64,000 nucleotides of DNA from Virgibacillus_F necropolis_A (GCF_044793635.1 NZ_CP084992.1:1922001-1986000); one strand, 5' to 3'; shown: positions 7,106 to 16,784, counted from the stretch's first letter. Notes: generated from the letters alone by a model not told the origin. Program-made: numbers and translations.

Positions 7106-8743
7106 ATGAAAAAAAGTGTAATTGATTGGCCTACTTTTATAGGGGCATTGGTATTAATTCTTGGCGTTTCTATTCCACTTATCTTATTTCCTGAGGGTGG
7201 GGCAAAGGTTGTAAATATAGCAAATGATTTTATGACCGAAAACTTTGGAATGCTCTATCTTTTGGTTGGCCTAGCAGCCTTCGCATTTCTGGTGTTTGTT
7301 GCATTCAGTAAAAATGGACAAATTAAGTTAGGAAACGCTGACGAAAAAAAGGAATTTGGTACATTTTCTTGGGCTGCAATGCTTTTTGCTGCAGGAATAG
7401 GTTCAAGTATTCTTTACTGGGGTATGATCGAATGGGCTTATTATTATCAAGGTCCACCATTTGGACTTGAGCCTAAATCAAATGAAGCGATTCAATGGGC
7501 ATCCTCTTATGGTATTTTCCATTGGGGTCCAATTGCATGGGCAATCTACACACTTCCCGCCTTACCAATTGCTTATTTCTATTATGTTCGCAAAAAACCA
7601 GTACTTAAAATCAGCGAAGCAGTAAGACCTGTTTTAGGTAGACTTGTGGATGGCCCGATTGGGGTTATTATCGATGTTTTATTTATGTTTGGTTTACTGG
7701 GTGGCGCTGGGACAACCCTAGCCCTTGGGACGCCGATGATTGCGGAAGGAGTACATGACATAACTGGAATCCCAATCACATTAGGGTTAAAGACAGGTGT
7801 CATGCTTTTATGTACAATCATTTTTGCTATAAGTGCATACTCAGGCTTACGTCGCGGTATAAAAATATTAAGTGATGTTAATCTATGGCTTGCTATTTTT
7901 GTATTAGGATTCATCTTTATATTTGGTCCTACATTGTTTATTAGTGAAACAACGATAAGTAGTATAGGAATTATTATGGATAACTTTTTCCGGATGGCAA
8001 CATGGTTAGAACCATTTCAAAACTTAGCTGGATTTACAGAAACTGGGTTCCCTGAAGCCTGGACTGTTTTTTACTGGGCATGGTGGGTTGTATATGCGCC
8101 ATTCGTTGGACTCTTCGTTGCTCGTATTTCACGAGGACGCACGATACGGGAAATGATTCTTGGAACCATGATTTACGGTACTATAGGCTGTATTCTATTC
8201 TTCGGTATTATGGGTAACTTTGGGTTGTATTTACAACTTACAGGAAGCTTCGATGTCATTAGCTTTATGAATGAATTCGGCGCACCAGCAGCAATTATCG
8301 CCATTCTTCACCAATTACCAATGGCGAATGTTATGGTAGCAGTTTTTACCGTGCTAGCTATAATATTTTTGGCGACAACATTCGACTCATCATCCTATAT
8401 TCTGGCTGCAGTTGTTCAAAAAGAAGTTCAATCAGAACCATTACGTTGGAATCGTTTATTTTGGGCATTTACCTTATGTCTACTACCGCTTGTATTAATG
8501 TATATCGGAGACCTTGAAACACTACAAACCGCTAGTATTGTTGCAGGATTCCCCGTTATATTTATCATGATGCTGTTAGCATGGTCATTTATGAAGGCAT
8601 CGAACAGTGATATTAAAGAATCTAAAGGATACGAGCCACCAACAATCCACATTAACCGCAGAGAAATACTGGAACGGATAAGAAAAAGAGAGAAGAAACG
8701 ATCTGCATTAGAGGCTATGCAGGATAAAAATATAGACGAATAG
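7106..8743 (+). CDS. BCCT family osmolyte (betaine/carnitine/choline) transporter
   Basis: About 545 residues from the ATG at 7106 (GAAGG 5 bp upstream). It has twelve predicted membrane segments and the BCCT signature in segment 8 (FYWAWWVVYAPFVGLFVARI, then SRGRTIREMILG). Members move quaternary ammonium compounds with Na+ or by exchange; in halotolerant bacilli they usually import compatible solutes. The basic C-terminal tail (RREILERIRKREKKRS) resembles the osmosensory tails of BetP/OpuD-type carriers. The substrate cannot be read from sequence alone. It is divergent from paaK and stands alone before a repeat array, so co-function with phenylacetate genes is not indicated. Confidence 0.92.
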   Translation: MKKSVIDWPTFIGALVLILGVSIPLILFPEGGAKVVNIANDFMTENFGMLYLLVGLAAFAFLVFVAFSKNGQIKLGNADEKKEFGTFSWAAMLFAAGIGSSILYWGMIEWAYYYQGPPFGLEPKSNEAIQWASSYGIFHWGPIAWAIYTLPALPIAYFYYVRKKPVLKISEAVRPVLGRLVDGPIGVIIDVLFMFGLLGGAGTTLALGTPMIAEGVHDITGIPITLGLKTGVMLLCTIIFAISAYSGLRRGIKILSDVNLWLAIFVLGFIFIFGPTLFISETTISSIGIIMDNFFRMATWLEPFQNLAGFTETGFPEAWTVFYWAWWVVYAPFVGLFVARISRGRTIREMILGTMIYGTIGCILFFGIMGNFGLYLQLTGSFDVISFMNEFGAPAAIIAILHQLPMANVMVAVFTVLAIIFLATTFDSSSYILAAVVQKEVQSEPLRWNRLFWAFTLCLLPLVLMYIGDLETLQTASIVAGFPVIFIMMLLAWSFMKASNSDIKESKGYEPPTIHINRREILERIRKREKKRSALEAMQDKNIDE

Positions 8744-8800
8744 ACTAGGTTCAATTGAAGTTCCAATTATGGTCGAAGTTAGTGAAAAAAATGTGGCTTT

Positions 8801-8897
8801 CACTATTGGCGGTTATTTTTCATAATGGCCGATATATTTGTAAATCGGCATTTATCCAAGTGTAACGGCCGATAAACATACTAATCGGCGGATAAAA
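8801..8897. repeat. five-unit array of the 20-bp phased repeat (reverse orientation)
   Basis: On the minus strand five units such as TTATCCGCCGAT and ATATCGGCCATT follow one another with a 20-bp period; the last is one base shorter. This is the same family as 1615-1668 and 62473-62605. It lies between the BCCT stop and the terminator at 8928. The flank 8744-8800 shows nothing else. Confidence 0.8.
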
Positions 8898-8927
8898 AGT
8901 TCGTCTTAACTTATTAGGGCAAGTAAA

Positions 8928-8966
8928 AAAAGGCCGGTTCCACCCATCAAAGGTGAACCGGCCTTA
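8928..8966 (-). terminator. terminator of the racemase/MurE operon
   Basis: On the minus strand AAGGCCGGTTCACC pairs with GGTGGAACCGGCCTT and runs into seven T residues. It closes the leftward operon ending with the 67-residue gene. Confidence 0.85.
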
Positions 8967-8975
8967 CCTAATTAT

Positions 8976-9179
8976 TTACCTATTAATTCTCACTTCATAC
9001 CATAATTTTTTAGGGGTAGAATTGTTGGTTTCAGGCAATTTCGTTACTTTGGACTTTGGGAACTTAAGTCTTACATACTTCAACTCCGCGTTTGTTAATC
9101 GCAATTCCCTTACACAAGCTCCATCTTTAAAAGAATCTGACAAAAACTCATCCAACCGCTTATCCTTTTGATGATTCAT
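8976..9179 (-). CDS. small charged protein of unknown function
   Basis: 67 residues, highly charged, with no membrane segment and one Cys: MNHQKDKRLDEFLSDSFKDG followed by an acidic/basic middle and a C-terminal KKLWYEVRINR. AGGAGG stands 8 bp before the ATG, and the stop is followed by a strong terminator, so it is a real gene. It starts 22 bp after the racemase stop and is therefore the last gene of the putative D-aspartate cross-bridge operon. I do not recognise the family. A role with the neighbouring cell-wall enzymes is only a guess from position. Confidence 0.7.
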   Translation of the reverse strand: MNHQKDKRLDEFLSDSFKDGACVRELRLTNAELKYVRLKFPKSKVTKLPETNNSTPKKLWYEVRINR

Positions 9180-9201
9180 TCGCCATTCCTCCTATAGAGA
9201 G

Positions 9202-9924
9202 TTATAGAACTTTCGTGCTTTTTTTAACCTTTTTGCCTGATTGAATAATTGATTGCTCTACTAAAACCTGCATGGCATCTACCGTGTATCGACTTGCTTC
9301 GTCACTTAATGGGATGCACGATAATTCGGTACAACCAAGGATAATGCACGTACAGCCTTCCTTAAATACAAGCTCATTTATAATGCGATCAAGTTCACTA
9401 GAATCGACTGTTTCATCTGCTTTAAACTGATAAATAATTTGCATAACTTTTGCCTGGATATGCTGATTAGGTATAACTGCTTCCATACCGAATTTCTGGC
9501 AGCCTTTTTGATAAATACCACTATTGATTGTACCATTTGTAGCCAAGATTCCTACTTTAGCATGACCACCATACGTTTCATCAATGTACTTTGATGTTTC
9601 ATCAATCATATTAATAATGTTTATGCTGGTCATCGTCTGCATAGTATCATAAAAATAATGGGACGTGTTACATGGAATAGCAATGTTGGCTACGTCCGTT
9701 TTCTCAAATAGCTCTAGATCGCTTTTAATCGCCTTTAAAAAAGCTTGTTCGTTCTCATTCAAAATTGCATCAGTTCGATCCGGGATTGTCGCGTGATTTA
9801 AAATAATCATGTCCAGATGGTCTTGATCTTTTTTAGCTAACGTGTGTTCAATAACTTGTTCAAAAAATAAAGACGTTGCCATCGGACCCATTCCGCCTAA
9901 TACCCCTAACTTCTTTTGTTCCAT
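9202..9924 (-). CDS. aspartate/glutamate racemase family protein
   Basis: 240 residues, the usual length of cofactor-independent aspartate racemases. Two catalytic cysteines are visible in their canonical settings: IPCNTSH near residue 85 and ILGCTELS near residue 197. The N-terminal LGVLGGMGPMATSLFFEQV is the family hallmark. Such enzymes interconvert L- and D-aspartate or glutamate through paired thiol bases in the cytosol. It lies 73 bp after a MurE-like ligase and downstream of a D-Asp-ligase-like ATP-grasp gene, which favours D-aspartate as product. Some RacX relatives act on other amino acids. Confidence 0.9.
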   Translation of the reverse strand: MEQKKLGVLGGMGPMATSLFFEQVIEHTLAKKDQDHLDMIILNHATIPDRTDAILNENEQAFLKAIKSDLELFEKTDVANIAIPCNTSHYFYDTMQTMTSINIINMIDETSKYIDETYGGHAKVGILATNGTINSGIYQKGCQKFGMEAVIPNQHIQAKVMQIIYQFKADETVDSSELDRIINELVFKEGCTCIILGCTELSCIPLSDEASRYTVDAMQVLVEQSIIQSGKKVKKSTKVL

Positions 9925-9997
9925 TGGTAAACCACCTACTTTATCACGTGTATATATATTTTACGGTAGAAACAATTGCTTTCTGGTGGTTATAGGC

Positions 9998-11482
9998 TTA
10001 TAACTGTACAAATTGCTTCTTTCTCTTCAGTGCTTCTAGAGCTATTTCGGTTTCATTAAAAGGCACTTCACGATCGCCAATCTTCTGTGTTGTTTCATGC
10101 CCTTTTCCTGCAATAAGTATCGTATCATCTTTTTCACTTATATTGACCGCATGTTGTATAGCTTCTTCACGGTCTAGTACAGTTTTATATTTACCGTCGA
10201 AACGATCCATCGCTTCGGAAATTTCATTTATAATCATCAGTGGATCATAATTCCTTGGGTTATCAGAAGTTACAACAGAGAAGTCTGCAAACTTTGATGC
10301 AATACGACTCATTCCAACACGCTTCACGCGTCCTTGATCACTAGTATCTGCATAAACGCCGAATACTAAGATTATTTTTCCTTTTACATATGGGCGAATG
10401 GTCGTTAATGCTTTTTCCAATGCATCTTCCGTATGTGAAAAATCTACAATAATCTTGTAATCATTTTCTTTGTAGACCGTTTCTAAACGACCTTTAATGC
10501 CTTTCACATTTTGAATACCTTGTTGAATATCTTTTAGCGAGACACCATTGCAATACGCAGACGCTATCGCTGCTAAACTATTGTACACATAGATGGCACC
10601 GGGTATATTGACCGTAATTTCAACACTTCCCGATGGTGTATTAACCGTGTAAGTAGTCGTATCAAATGAATAACGTATATTGGTTGGGTAGATATCAGCT
10701 TTATGTTCAATTCCATACGTAATTAACGTTGCTTCATAATCCTTCACTCGATTAATTAACCTTCTGCCATATTTATCATCCACATTAATAACATTGAATT
10801 CTTTTGTCAGATCAAAAAGTTCAGCCTTTGCTTCAAAATATTCGTCCATATTTTTATGCAATTCCAAATGGTCAGGTGTAAGGTTTGTAAAAATTCCTGT
10901 ATTAAAGCTGCTATAAGCCACGCGCTTCAGGTTTAACGAGTGTGAAGACACTTCCATAATGCAATTATCAACTTTTGCATCCTTCATTTCCAAAAAAGTG
11001 CGCTGCAAATAAAGCGATTCTGGTGTTGTATTCTCATTTTGAACCAGCTTATTGTTGATCAACGTACCAATTGTTCCAATTAGACCCATTGATTTTTTTG
11101 CCTGTTCAAAAATCGACTTGATAAAATATGATGTTGACGTTTTGCCATTTGTTCCTGTTAATCCAATAACATTTAACTGCTCAGTAGGATTATGGAAGTA
11201 ATTAGCTGAAACCCGGGCTAGTGCATCACGTGAATTAACCACTTTTAAGACCGTAACATCTTGTTCAATTGGGATATCCTTTTCGAGTATGATTGTTGAT
11301 GCACCTTGCTTAATCGCTTTATCAATAAACCGATGGCCATCAACAGCAAAGCCTGAAATTGCAACAAAGATACTATTTTCTGCAACTTCCCTAGAATCAA
11401 AGGTGATTCCACTAATTTCTTTATTTAAGTCCCCTTTAACGTTGTCGAATTCCAGTCCTTGTACGATAGAGGTTAATAACAT
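9998..11482 (-). CDS. murE: MurE-like UDP-MurNAc-tripeptide synthetase
   Basis: 494 residues with all Mur-ligase blocks: the N-terminal UDP-binding domain, the ATP loop GLTGTNGKTSTSYF near residue 108, the carbamylated-lysine region NLTPDHLELHKNMDEYFEAK, GRLETV, and the C-terminal TSDNPRNYDP motif near residue 408. DNPR usually marks meso-diaminopimelate specificity. MurE adds the third stem-peptide residue to UDP-MurNAc-L-Ala-D-Glu. GAGGAG lies 8 bp upstream of the ATG. It sits not in a mra cell-division cluster but between an ATP-grasp ligase and a racemase, so it is probably a second, specialised MurE. Whether the cell has another copy cannot be seen. Confidence 0.85.
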   Translation of the reverse strand: MLLTSIVQGLEFDNVKGDLNKEISGITFDSREVAENSIFVAISGFAVDGHRFIDKAIKQGASTIILEKDIPIEQDVTVLKVVNSRDALARVSANYFHNPTEQLNVIGLTGTNGKTSTSYFIKSIFEQAKKSMGLIGTIGTLINNKLVQNENTTPESLYLQRTFLEMKDAKVDNCIMEVSSHSLNLKRVAYSSFNTGIFTNLTPDHLELHKNMDEYFEAKAELFDLTKEFNVINVDDKYGRRLINRVKDYEATLITYGIEHKADIYPTNIRYSFDTTTYTVNTPSGSVEITVNIPGAIYVYNSLAAIASAYCNGVSLKDIQQGIQNVKGIKGRLETVYKENDYKIIVDFSHTEDALEKALTTIRPYVKGKIILVFGVYADTSDQGRVKRVGMSRIASKFADFSVVTSDNPRNYDPLMIINEISEAMDRFDGKYKTVLDREEAIQHAVNISEKDDTILIAGKGHETTQKIGDREVPFNETEIALEALKRKKQFVQL

Positions 11483-11570
11483 CTTCTCAGCTCCTCGGGT
11501 TGTGTCATTGTTACCGTTACTCTATTTGATTATATAGTTTGTTAAAATAAGTGTTGGTATACTAGTTTTG

Positions 11571-12758
11571 TTACTTAGAACGGGAAGAAATGCGGAACTT
11601 CTTGTCAACTTTTGACTTTATAAAAGTTATTCCCGGCTTTGGATCATTCCAATCCCATATCGCATTTGCTTTTGGACGAACAAGGGATTTCAGCACGGTC
11701 CCAATAGAGAGTTGCCCAGTTTTCACATAGTCTTTCACTGCAAGCATATCTTCATATCCATACCAGAATGCCGTGTTTGTATCTGATTGAATTGCTTTAG
11801 GTTCCAATGGGTTACCCGTTAATTCCATATACGTGATATAAGGCATATTAAGTCCGATTTTGCTTAACATCTGATTAAAGTTTGTTATGCGTGCATTGAT
11901 TTCGATTAAATAATAATCCCCAGTTTGTGCATCTTTTTTAAATTCAATTTCTGCGAATCCTTTAAAACCTATTTCTTCTAAGAATTTGGATCCTATTTTG
12001 TAAAGTTCTGGTATATGTTTTTGTACAATATATACGGATGCTCCAAAATTAATCGGGTATTGACGGTGTTTTTGACACGTTGCCCAATGGGTCACCTTTG
12101 CATCCTGATTTAAGTAGGCATCAAATGTATGCATATGGTTATCAAACCCAGGAATAATGCGCTGCACAATTACTTCCAGATTAGCATCCTTCGCTTGTTG
12201 TATAGCTTCATCCAGCTCGTCTCTTGTGTGTACTTTAAACAACTTCCGTCTAAACTTCGCAACAAAGGATGGTGAATCTGTTGGTTTTACAAGGCAAGGA
12301 AATTGAATAATTGAATCGACCTTTTCATAAAAATTCGGATCATTAACCTGGATGGTTTCAGGTACTTTGATTCCTTTTTCCATTGCAAGTTGATGAAGTG
12401 TATCTTTATTCATTACTTTCGTATAAAGCCCTTGTTCCGTTTGCGGGATCAAATAATACTTTTTAAGCTCGTCCAACCTAGTGTCAATCACTTCCAGATA
12501 CGAGTCATGACAAGGAATTAACACTGGTTTTGCATCCTGTTTCTTTGCATAATCAATTAAAAAATCAAGAAATGCATCGGAATCATTTTTATAATGCGGG
12601 GCGATTATTTTTTCTGAGCAATATTTCGACTCTGCCCCATACCGATCTTCTTCGGTATAATCGACGGCTACTGTATGAATGTCGTGAATTCCTAAACATC
12701 TTATTGCGCTTAATCCAATATAATAGTTGTTTCCTAAAATAACTGCTTTATTTTGCAT
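11571..12758 (-). CDS. ATP-grasp carboxylate-amine ligase, D-aspartate-ligase-like
   Basis: About 395 residues from the ATG at 12758 (GAGGAG 8 bp upstream; the frame extends to 12806 without a site). The N-terminal Rossmann-like part (KAVILGNNYYIGLSAIRCLG) is followed by an ATP-grasp fold: KPTDSPSFVAKFRRK near residue 130, EVIVQRIIPG and a metal-binding EINARI near residue 280. This architecture resembles the enterococcal D-aspartate ligase that loads D-Asp onto the stem peptide. An aspartate racemase gene downstream is exactly the enterococcal pairing. It is the first gene of the operon. The substrate is inferred; other carboxylate-amine ligases share the fold. Confidence 0.75.
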   Translation of the reverse strand: MQNKAVILGNNYYIGLSAIRCLGIHDIHTVAVDYTEEDRYGAESKYCSEKIIAPHYKNDSDAFLDFLIDYAKKQDAKPVLIPCHDSYLEVIDTRLDELKKYYLIPQTEQGLYTKVMNKDTLHQLAMEKGIKVPETIQVNDPNFYEKVDSIIQFPCLVKPTDSPSFVAKFRRKLFKVHTRDELDEAIQQAKDANLEVIVQRIIPGFDNHMHTFDAYLNQDAKVTHWATCQKHRQYPINFGASVYIVQKHIPELYKIGSKFLEEIGFKGFAEIEFKKDAQTGDYYLIEINARITNFNQMLSKIGLNMPYITYMELTGNPLEPKAIQSDTNTAFWYGYEDMLAVKDYVKTGQLSIGTVLKSLVRPKANAIWDWNDPKPGITFIKSKVDKKFRISSRSK

Positions 12759-12837
12759 TCTATCTACTCCTCGATTATCTACATTACGTTTAACTCCATT
12801 ATACAATAAATTTCATTCTATGAATATGTTAGACAGA

Positions 12838-13905
12838 TTACGATTTTCGGAGCTGGTAAAATTTATAAAAGTTCTTAATGGTAACTTTCAATACTGCGTA
12901 CAGTGGAATTGCAATTAATATCCCTACAAACCCATACAGTGACCCTGCCACGACAAGTAATAAGATAATGGTTAATGGATGTAACTGTAGTCTTTTTCCA
13001 AAAACAGCCGGTGAGACAAGGTTCCCTTCCAATTGCTGAACAACCAGAAGAATGATCAAAACATAGAACACCATTACCGGGTCCTGAATTAACGCAATTA
13101 ATATGGCAGGTAAAACACCTATAGCAGGTCCAATCAAAGGAACTACAGCAGTAATTATGACAAACAGGGCGAGAACCAGGGCATAATTCAGATCAATCAT
13201 CATATACCCTATATACATGAGTGTTCCATCCACCAGTCCTACCGTCAGCTGCCCAAGAATATAAGATGCTAGCGTACGGTCAATATCCTTTAATATTCTT
13301 TCTCCTTCATCCAAGTGCTTATCAGGGATAAAATTAAGCAAGTATGGTAGAAGTCTTTCCCCATCTTTCAAAAAATAAAATAGTATAAACGGAACTATAA
13401 TAAGGACAGTTGCAACACTAGTAATTGCACCAACAATTTCGGTTATGTTATCCCCAATTGTTTGTGCCAGGTCACTTAAAAAAGTTATGGTTTTTCGTTT
13501 AATTTCCTCAACCGACAACATGCCAAAGTTATTTTCCGCGATCAACTCTTTTGTTTGTTCAACCGTATTTTCTACTTTTGATGGAAGCTGATCAGTCAGT
13601 TGCTGTGCCTGATCGGCAATCCTTCCGCCAACAAGCTGGATAAACAGGAATACGATAACAGCAACAAGTGCATATACTGCTAAAATCGCAATAGAACGGT
13701 TCATATATTTAGGCTTCGAAAATAGCCTCACCACCGGCCGAAGAACGTAATAAAACAAACCGGAAATAATAATTGGAAAGAAAAGAATTGCAATTAATTT
13801 TTGGAATGGATCTAGGAAAAAATCAACTTTTCCCAGGAAATAAATACAGAGTAAAACCAGCAATGTACCTGTCGCATATTTAAAAAATGGCTTTCTTATC
13901 CACAT
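12838..13905 (-). CDS. AI-2E family transporter / permease
   Basis: 355 residues with seven to eight membrane segments and the family features: a paired hydrophobic N-terminus, a long extracytoplasmic helical segment (AQQLTDQLPSKVENTVEQTK) and a C-terminal hydrophobic block with PLIGPAIGVLPAILIAL. The family (COG0628) includes TqsA and sodium/proton exchangers of halotolerant bacilli; the substrate is not predictable. GTAGGTG precedes the ATG. It lies 79 bp upstream of the ATP-grasp gene on the same strand and may share transcripts, but its function suggests independence. Confidence 0.85.
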   Translation of the reverse strand: MWIRKPFFKYATGTLLVLLCIYFLGKVDFFLDPFQKLIAILFFPIIISGLFYYVLRPVVRLFSKPKYMNRSIAILAVYALVAVIVFLFIQLVGGRIADQAQQLTDQLPSKVENTVEQTKELIAENNFGMLSVEEIKRKTITFLSDLAQTIGDNITEIVGAITSVATVLIIVPFILFYFLKDGERLLPYLLNFIPDKHLDEGERILKDIDRTLASYILGQLTVGLVDGTLMYIGYMMIDLNYALVLALFVIITAVVPLIGPAIGVLPAILIALIQDPVMVFYVLIILLVVQQLEGNLVSPAVFGKRLQLHPLTIILLLVVAGSLYGFVGILIAIPLYAVLKVTIKNFYKFYQLRKS

Positions 13906-14086
13906 TTCAGCACCTACTTCACGGTTATCTATTACCTATTCTTTACCTTTTTTGAGATTATAGTAAACAGCAAATGCGGAAATTTAGCAAACAATGACGA
14001 TTTCTATCCCGTTACGGAAAAGGCGGACACAATTTGAATGAAAAACGCAGAAATGGGACATGGTATCTGTGGAAGGAGTGGTTATC

Positions 14087-15514
14087 ATGGAACATGCGTG
14101 GTTGTCTTTAGTACCTTTTTTAATCGTAATTGGAATGTCTATTTGGTTGAAGAAAATCATGCCGGGACTAGTACTCGGCTTATTAGTTGGAGCATTACTC
14201 GTTGAGGTAAACTTATTAGATGGAACGCAGGAGACAATTACATATATCATAACTACACTATCCGACAAAACAAACATTCAAATTATCGCCTTTCTATATT
14301 TGTTTGGTGGTCTTGTTGGCATGATGACTATTTCTGGCGGGATAAAAGGGTTTGCGGAATGGATTGGCGAAAAGATAGACTCCCAGCGTGGGTTGCTCAT
14401 ATTAATTTGGCTTACGCTTCCGTTTACTTTTATGATGCCAATGTTCCGAATCCTGATGATTGGACCTGTTATAAAATCAATTATGGAAAAAATGAAACTT
14501 TCCAAACAAAAAGTTGGCTTCACGATGGACGTTTCAACTGTTTCTGTTATTGTTCTTCTACCGGTAGCGACCGCTTTTGTCGGCTTTATGATTTCATTGG
14601 TAGAAAGCGGGATACAAAAACATCAGCTCACAGAATCGTCCTATGAGGTATTCTTATTAAGTATTCCATTTAACTTCTTCGCAATTACGATGCTTCTGAT
14701 GGGCATAATCCTTACCTTTTGGAAGCCGGGCAAGAAAAAGGAAGGATCGGAATCAGGACAAAAAAATAAGTCGAAAAAGGAAAAACCAGACCTTCATAAT
14801 CTAGGTCGTAAAAAGGAATTGTCTATGGTTAAAGCGCAGCCTTGGAATTTGATTATTCCCTTATTTCTTTTATTAGGCTTATCTCTATTCTTATTGTGGC
14901 AGGATGGTGTTGCAAAGGGTGCAGAAAGCATTTTTCAAGCTTTTTCGATGGCAAATGCGACATTTGTGATGTTACTAGCTGTTTTTATTACACTTATAGT
15001 TACATTCGCTTTCTACATGATCCGTCGTCAATCACTGGATGAAACCATTTACCATTTTTTCGACGGAGGAAACAAATTAATGCAGGCAATTATTCTCCTG
15101 ATTTTAGTATGGGCACTTTCACTCGTAGCTGAGGACTTAGGCTTTTCTAAATTTATAAGCTCCACCCTTGGAACATTTTTGCCCACTTTCACCATTCCAG
15201 CAATTATATTTCTGATTGGTGCAATTGTGTCCTATTTTATTGGATCATCATGGGGAACATGGGGATTGTTCATGCCACTTGGAATCACACTTGCCACAGT
15301 TACTGGGGCATCGTTACCAATAACAGTTGGTGCAGTTTTCGCAAGTGGATCGTTTGGTGCACTAACTTCACCTCTTGGAGATACAACAATAACGACCGCA
15401 TCCATTTTGGAAATGGATCTCGTCGAATATGCCCGATATAAATTGAAGTTCGCATCAATTGGGGCCGGAATAGCGATTGCATTGTATCTTGCAGTTGGAT
15501 TCTTTTTTGTTTAA
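14087..15514 (+). CDS. NhaC family Na+/H+ antiporter-type transporter
   Basis: 475 residues from the ATG at 14087 (GAAGGAG 8 bp upstream). About eleven membrane segments, a charged cytoplasmic loop near residues 215-250 (KKKEGSESGQKNKSKKEK), and the conserved NhaC-like stretches IGSSWGTWGLFMPLGITLA and GAVFASGSFGALTSPLGDTT near the C-terminus. Members exchange sodium with protons or exchange organic anions such as malate/lactate at the membrane. It stands alone, divergent from the AI-2E gene. The substrate is not certain. Confidence 0.85.
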   Translation: MEHAWLSLVPFLIVIGMSIWLKKIMPGLVLGLLVGALLVEVNLLDGTQETITYIITTLSDKTNIQIIAFLYLFGGLVGMMTISGGIKGFAEWIGEKIDSQRGLLILIWLTLPFTFMMPMFRILMIGPVIKSIMEKMKLSKQKVGFTMDVSTVSVIVLLPVATAFVGFMISLVESGIQKHQLTESSYEVFLLSIPFNFFAITMLLMGIILTFWKPGKKKEGSESGQKNKSKKEKPDLHNLGRKKELSMVKAQPWNLIIPLFLLLGLSLFLLWQDGVAKGAESIFQAFSMANATFVMLLAVFITLIVTFAFYMIRRQSLDETIYHFFDGGNKLMQAIILLILVWALSLVAEDLGFSKFISSTLGTFLPTFTIPAIIFLIGAIVSYFIGSSWGTWGLFMPLGITLATVTGASLPITVGAVFASGSFGALTSPLGDTTITTASILEMDLVEYARYKLKFASIGAGIAIALYLAVGFFFV

Positions 15515-15541
15515 TTGTGGATGTGCTGCGGGATTTGAGAT

Positions 15542-15579
15542 ATCGGTATTCGCTCGATTTTAACGAGTCTCATACCGAT
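15542..15579. other. nested inverted repeat downstream of the NhaC-type gene
   Basis: ATCGGTAT at 15542-15549 pairs with ATACCGAT at 15572-15579, and CTCG pairs with CGAG inside. No T-run follows, so it is a weak terminator candidate at best. Confidence 0.4.
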
Positions 15580-15704
15580 TCACAAAATTCCCAGTCTAAA
15601 TAGTGATAAAAACAGAGGGAAAATACGAGGAAAGACATATTACCAGATTCGTTGAAAATATAAAAAGCATCAAGAGGATTCTCCACGTAAATCATTCTTT
15701 GTAA

Positions 15705-16784
15705 TTAATTGATGTATTTTTTCGTAACATATACAGACGTCATAACGGAGAGGAGCGCACCATAATTAAGGGAAAACTTGACCTCGTCTCCTACTTTTAA
15801 ATCGACATTTCTGGCATCAAGAATTGTATGATCACTACTTGATCCAAGAATTTCAATATCCAATTCAGGTGTTAGCCCTGTTACAAGAACATCTTGAGAT
15901 CCGAAAGCAACGATAGCTCTCCTTATCAGTCCACGATCGCAAAATTCAGGAAGTCTTCCGAAAGCATCCTGCCCGGTTTCCCCATATGGAACGGATGGCT
16001 TTACTTTCGATTCAATCACCTCTGAAACGAAAGTAAACGCGTCTGTAAATAATCCAGGGATTGCTTTCCGGTCAAGCGTTTCACGTCCCAAATATATTGA
16101 TTCTCCCAATCGTAAATTGTTGATTTTACCGATACTTTCATTAGCCGTAAACCAATTGTAGTTAGCTGAATTTCCTCCTGAAATATATAGGAGAGGGAGC
16201 GAAAAATTCGCTTCAATATTGACGGCTAGTTCCGATAAGTATCTCATGTTTTCCTCGCTTGGTTTGACACCTCCAAAGCAGGCAAAGTTTGCACCTATCC
16301 CTACAATCGAAACTCCTGATAATTGTAAGACCTCTTGAACAAATCTCTCGAGGTTTGAGGGAATAATCCCTTCTCTTAAATCTCCCATTTCAATCATAAG
16401 TATTATTTGATGCACCGTATTGGATACATCGGCACTTGCAGCCAGCCTTTTGATGACGGCCAACTCAGTATTCATACTGATATCGGCATATTTAATGACT
16501 GCTTCAACTTCACTAAGGGCGGGGGACCTTAGAAGAACGAATTGTGCATTTACTCTAGCAACCCGCATTTTTCTGATATTTTCTATTTTAGAATCAGCAA
16601 GCATATGAATCCCTTTATTCACAAAAATACTTGCGATATCTGGATCACCGCAGACAGTTTTCGTAACTCCCATAAGTTCGATTCCTTTTGAACCATATAA
16701 CTGAACCAGCTTTTCTGCATTATGTGCGATTTTGGCAAGGTTAATCTCAACCCTAGAAACGGTCGGTGCGGCAGTTACAATCAA
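15705..16784 (-). CDS. PLP-dependent alanine/ornithine-racemase-family enzyme
   Basis: 359 residues with an alanine-racemase N-terminal TIM-barrel: PRVEINL-like start (SRVEINLAKIAHN), the PLP lysine in LMGVTKTVCGD near residue 41, ADSKIENI, and MIEMGDLREG near residue 130. It matches the group containing ornithine racemase rather than cell-wall Alr, which is about 30 residues longer and has a full C-terminal beta domain. The start is a TTG overlapping the stop of the upstream DUF1611 gene (TTGA) with no obvious Shine-Dalgarno, implying translational coupling. It probably provides or removes a D-amino acid used with the DUF1611 partner. Confidence 0.82.
   Translation of the reverse strand: MIVTAAPTVSRVEINLAKIAHNAEKLVQLYGSKGIELMGVTKTVCGDPDIASIFVNKGIHMLADSKIENIRKMRVARVNAQFVLLRSPALSEVEAVIKYADISMNTELAVIKRLAASADVSNTVHQIILMIEMGDLREGIIPSNLERFVQEVLQLSGVSIVGIGANFACFGGVKPSEENMRYLSELAVNIEANFSLPLLYISGGNSANYNWFTANESIGKINNLRLGESIYLGRETLDRKAIPGLFTDAFTFVSEVIESKVKPSVPYGETGQDAFGRLPEFCDRGLIRRAIVAFGSQDVLVTGLTPELDIEILGSSSDHTILDARNVDLKVGDEVKFSLNYGALLSVMTSVYVTKKYIN

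Noticed and set aside
10000..11480. Canonical cell-division cluster murE
   Set aside because: No mraY, murF, murD, ftsW or murG neighbours are present, so this is treated as a separate MurE-like gene.
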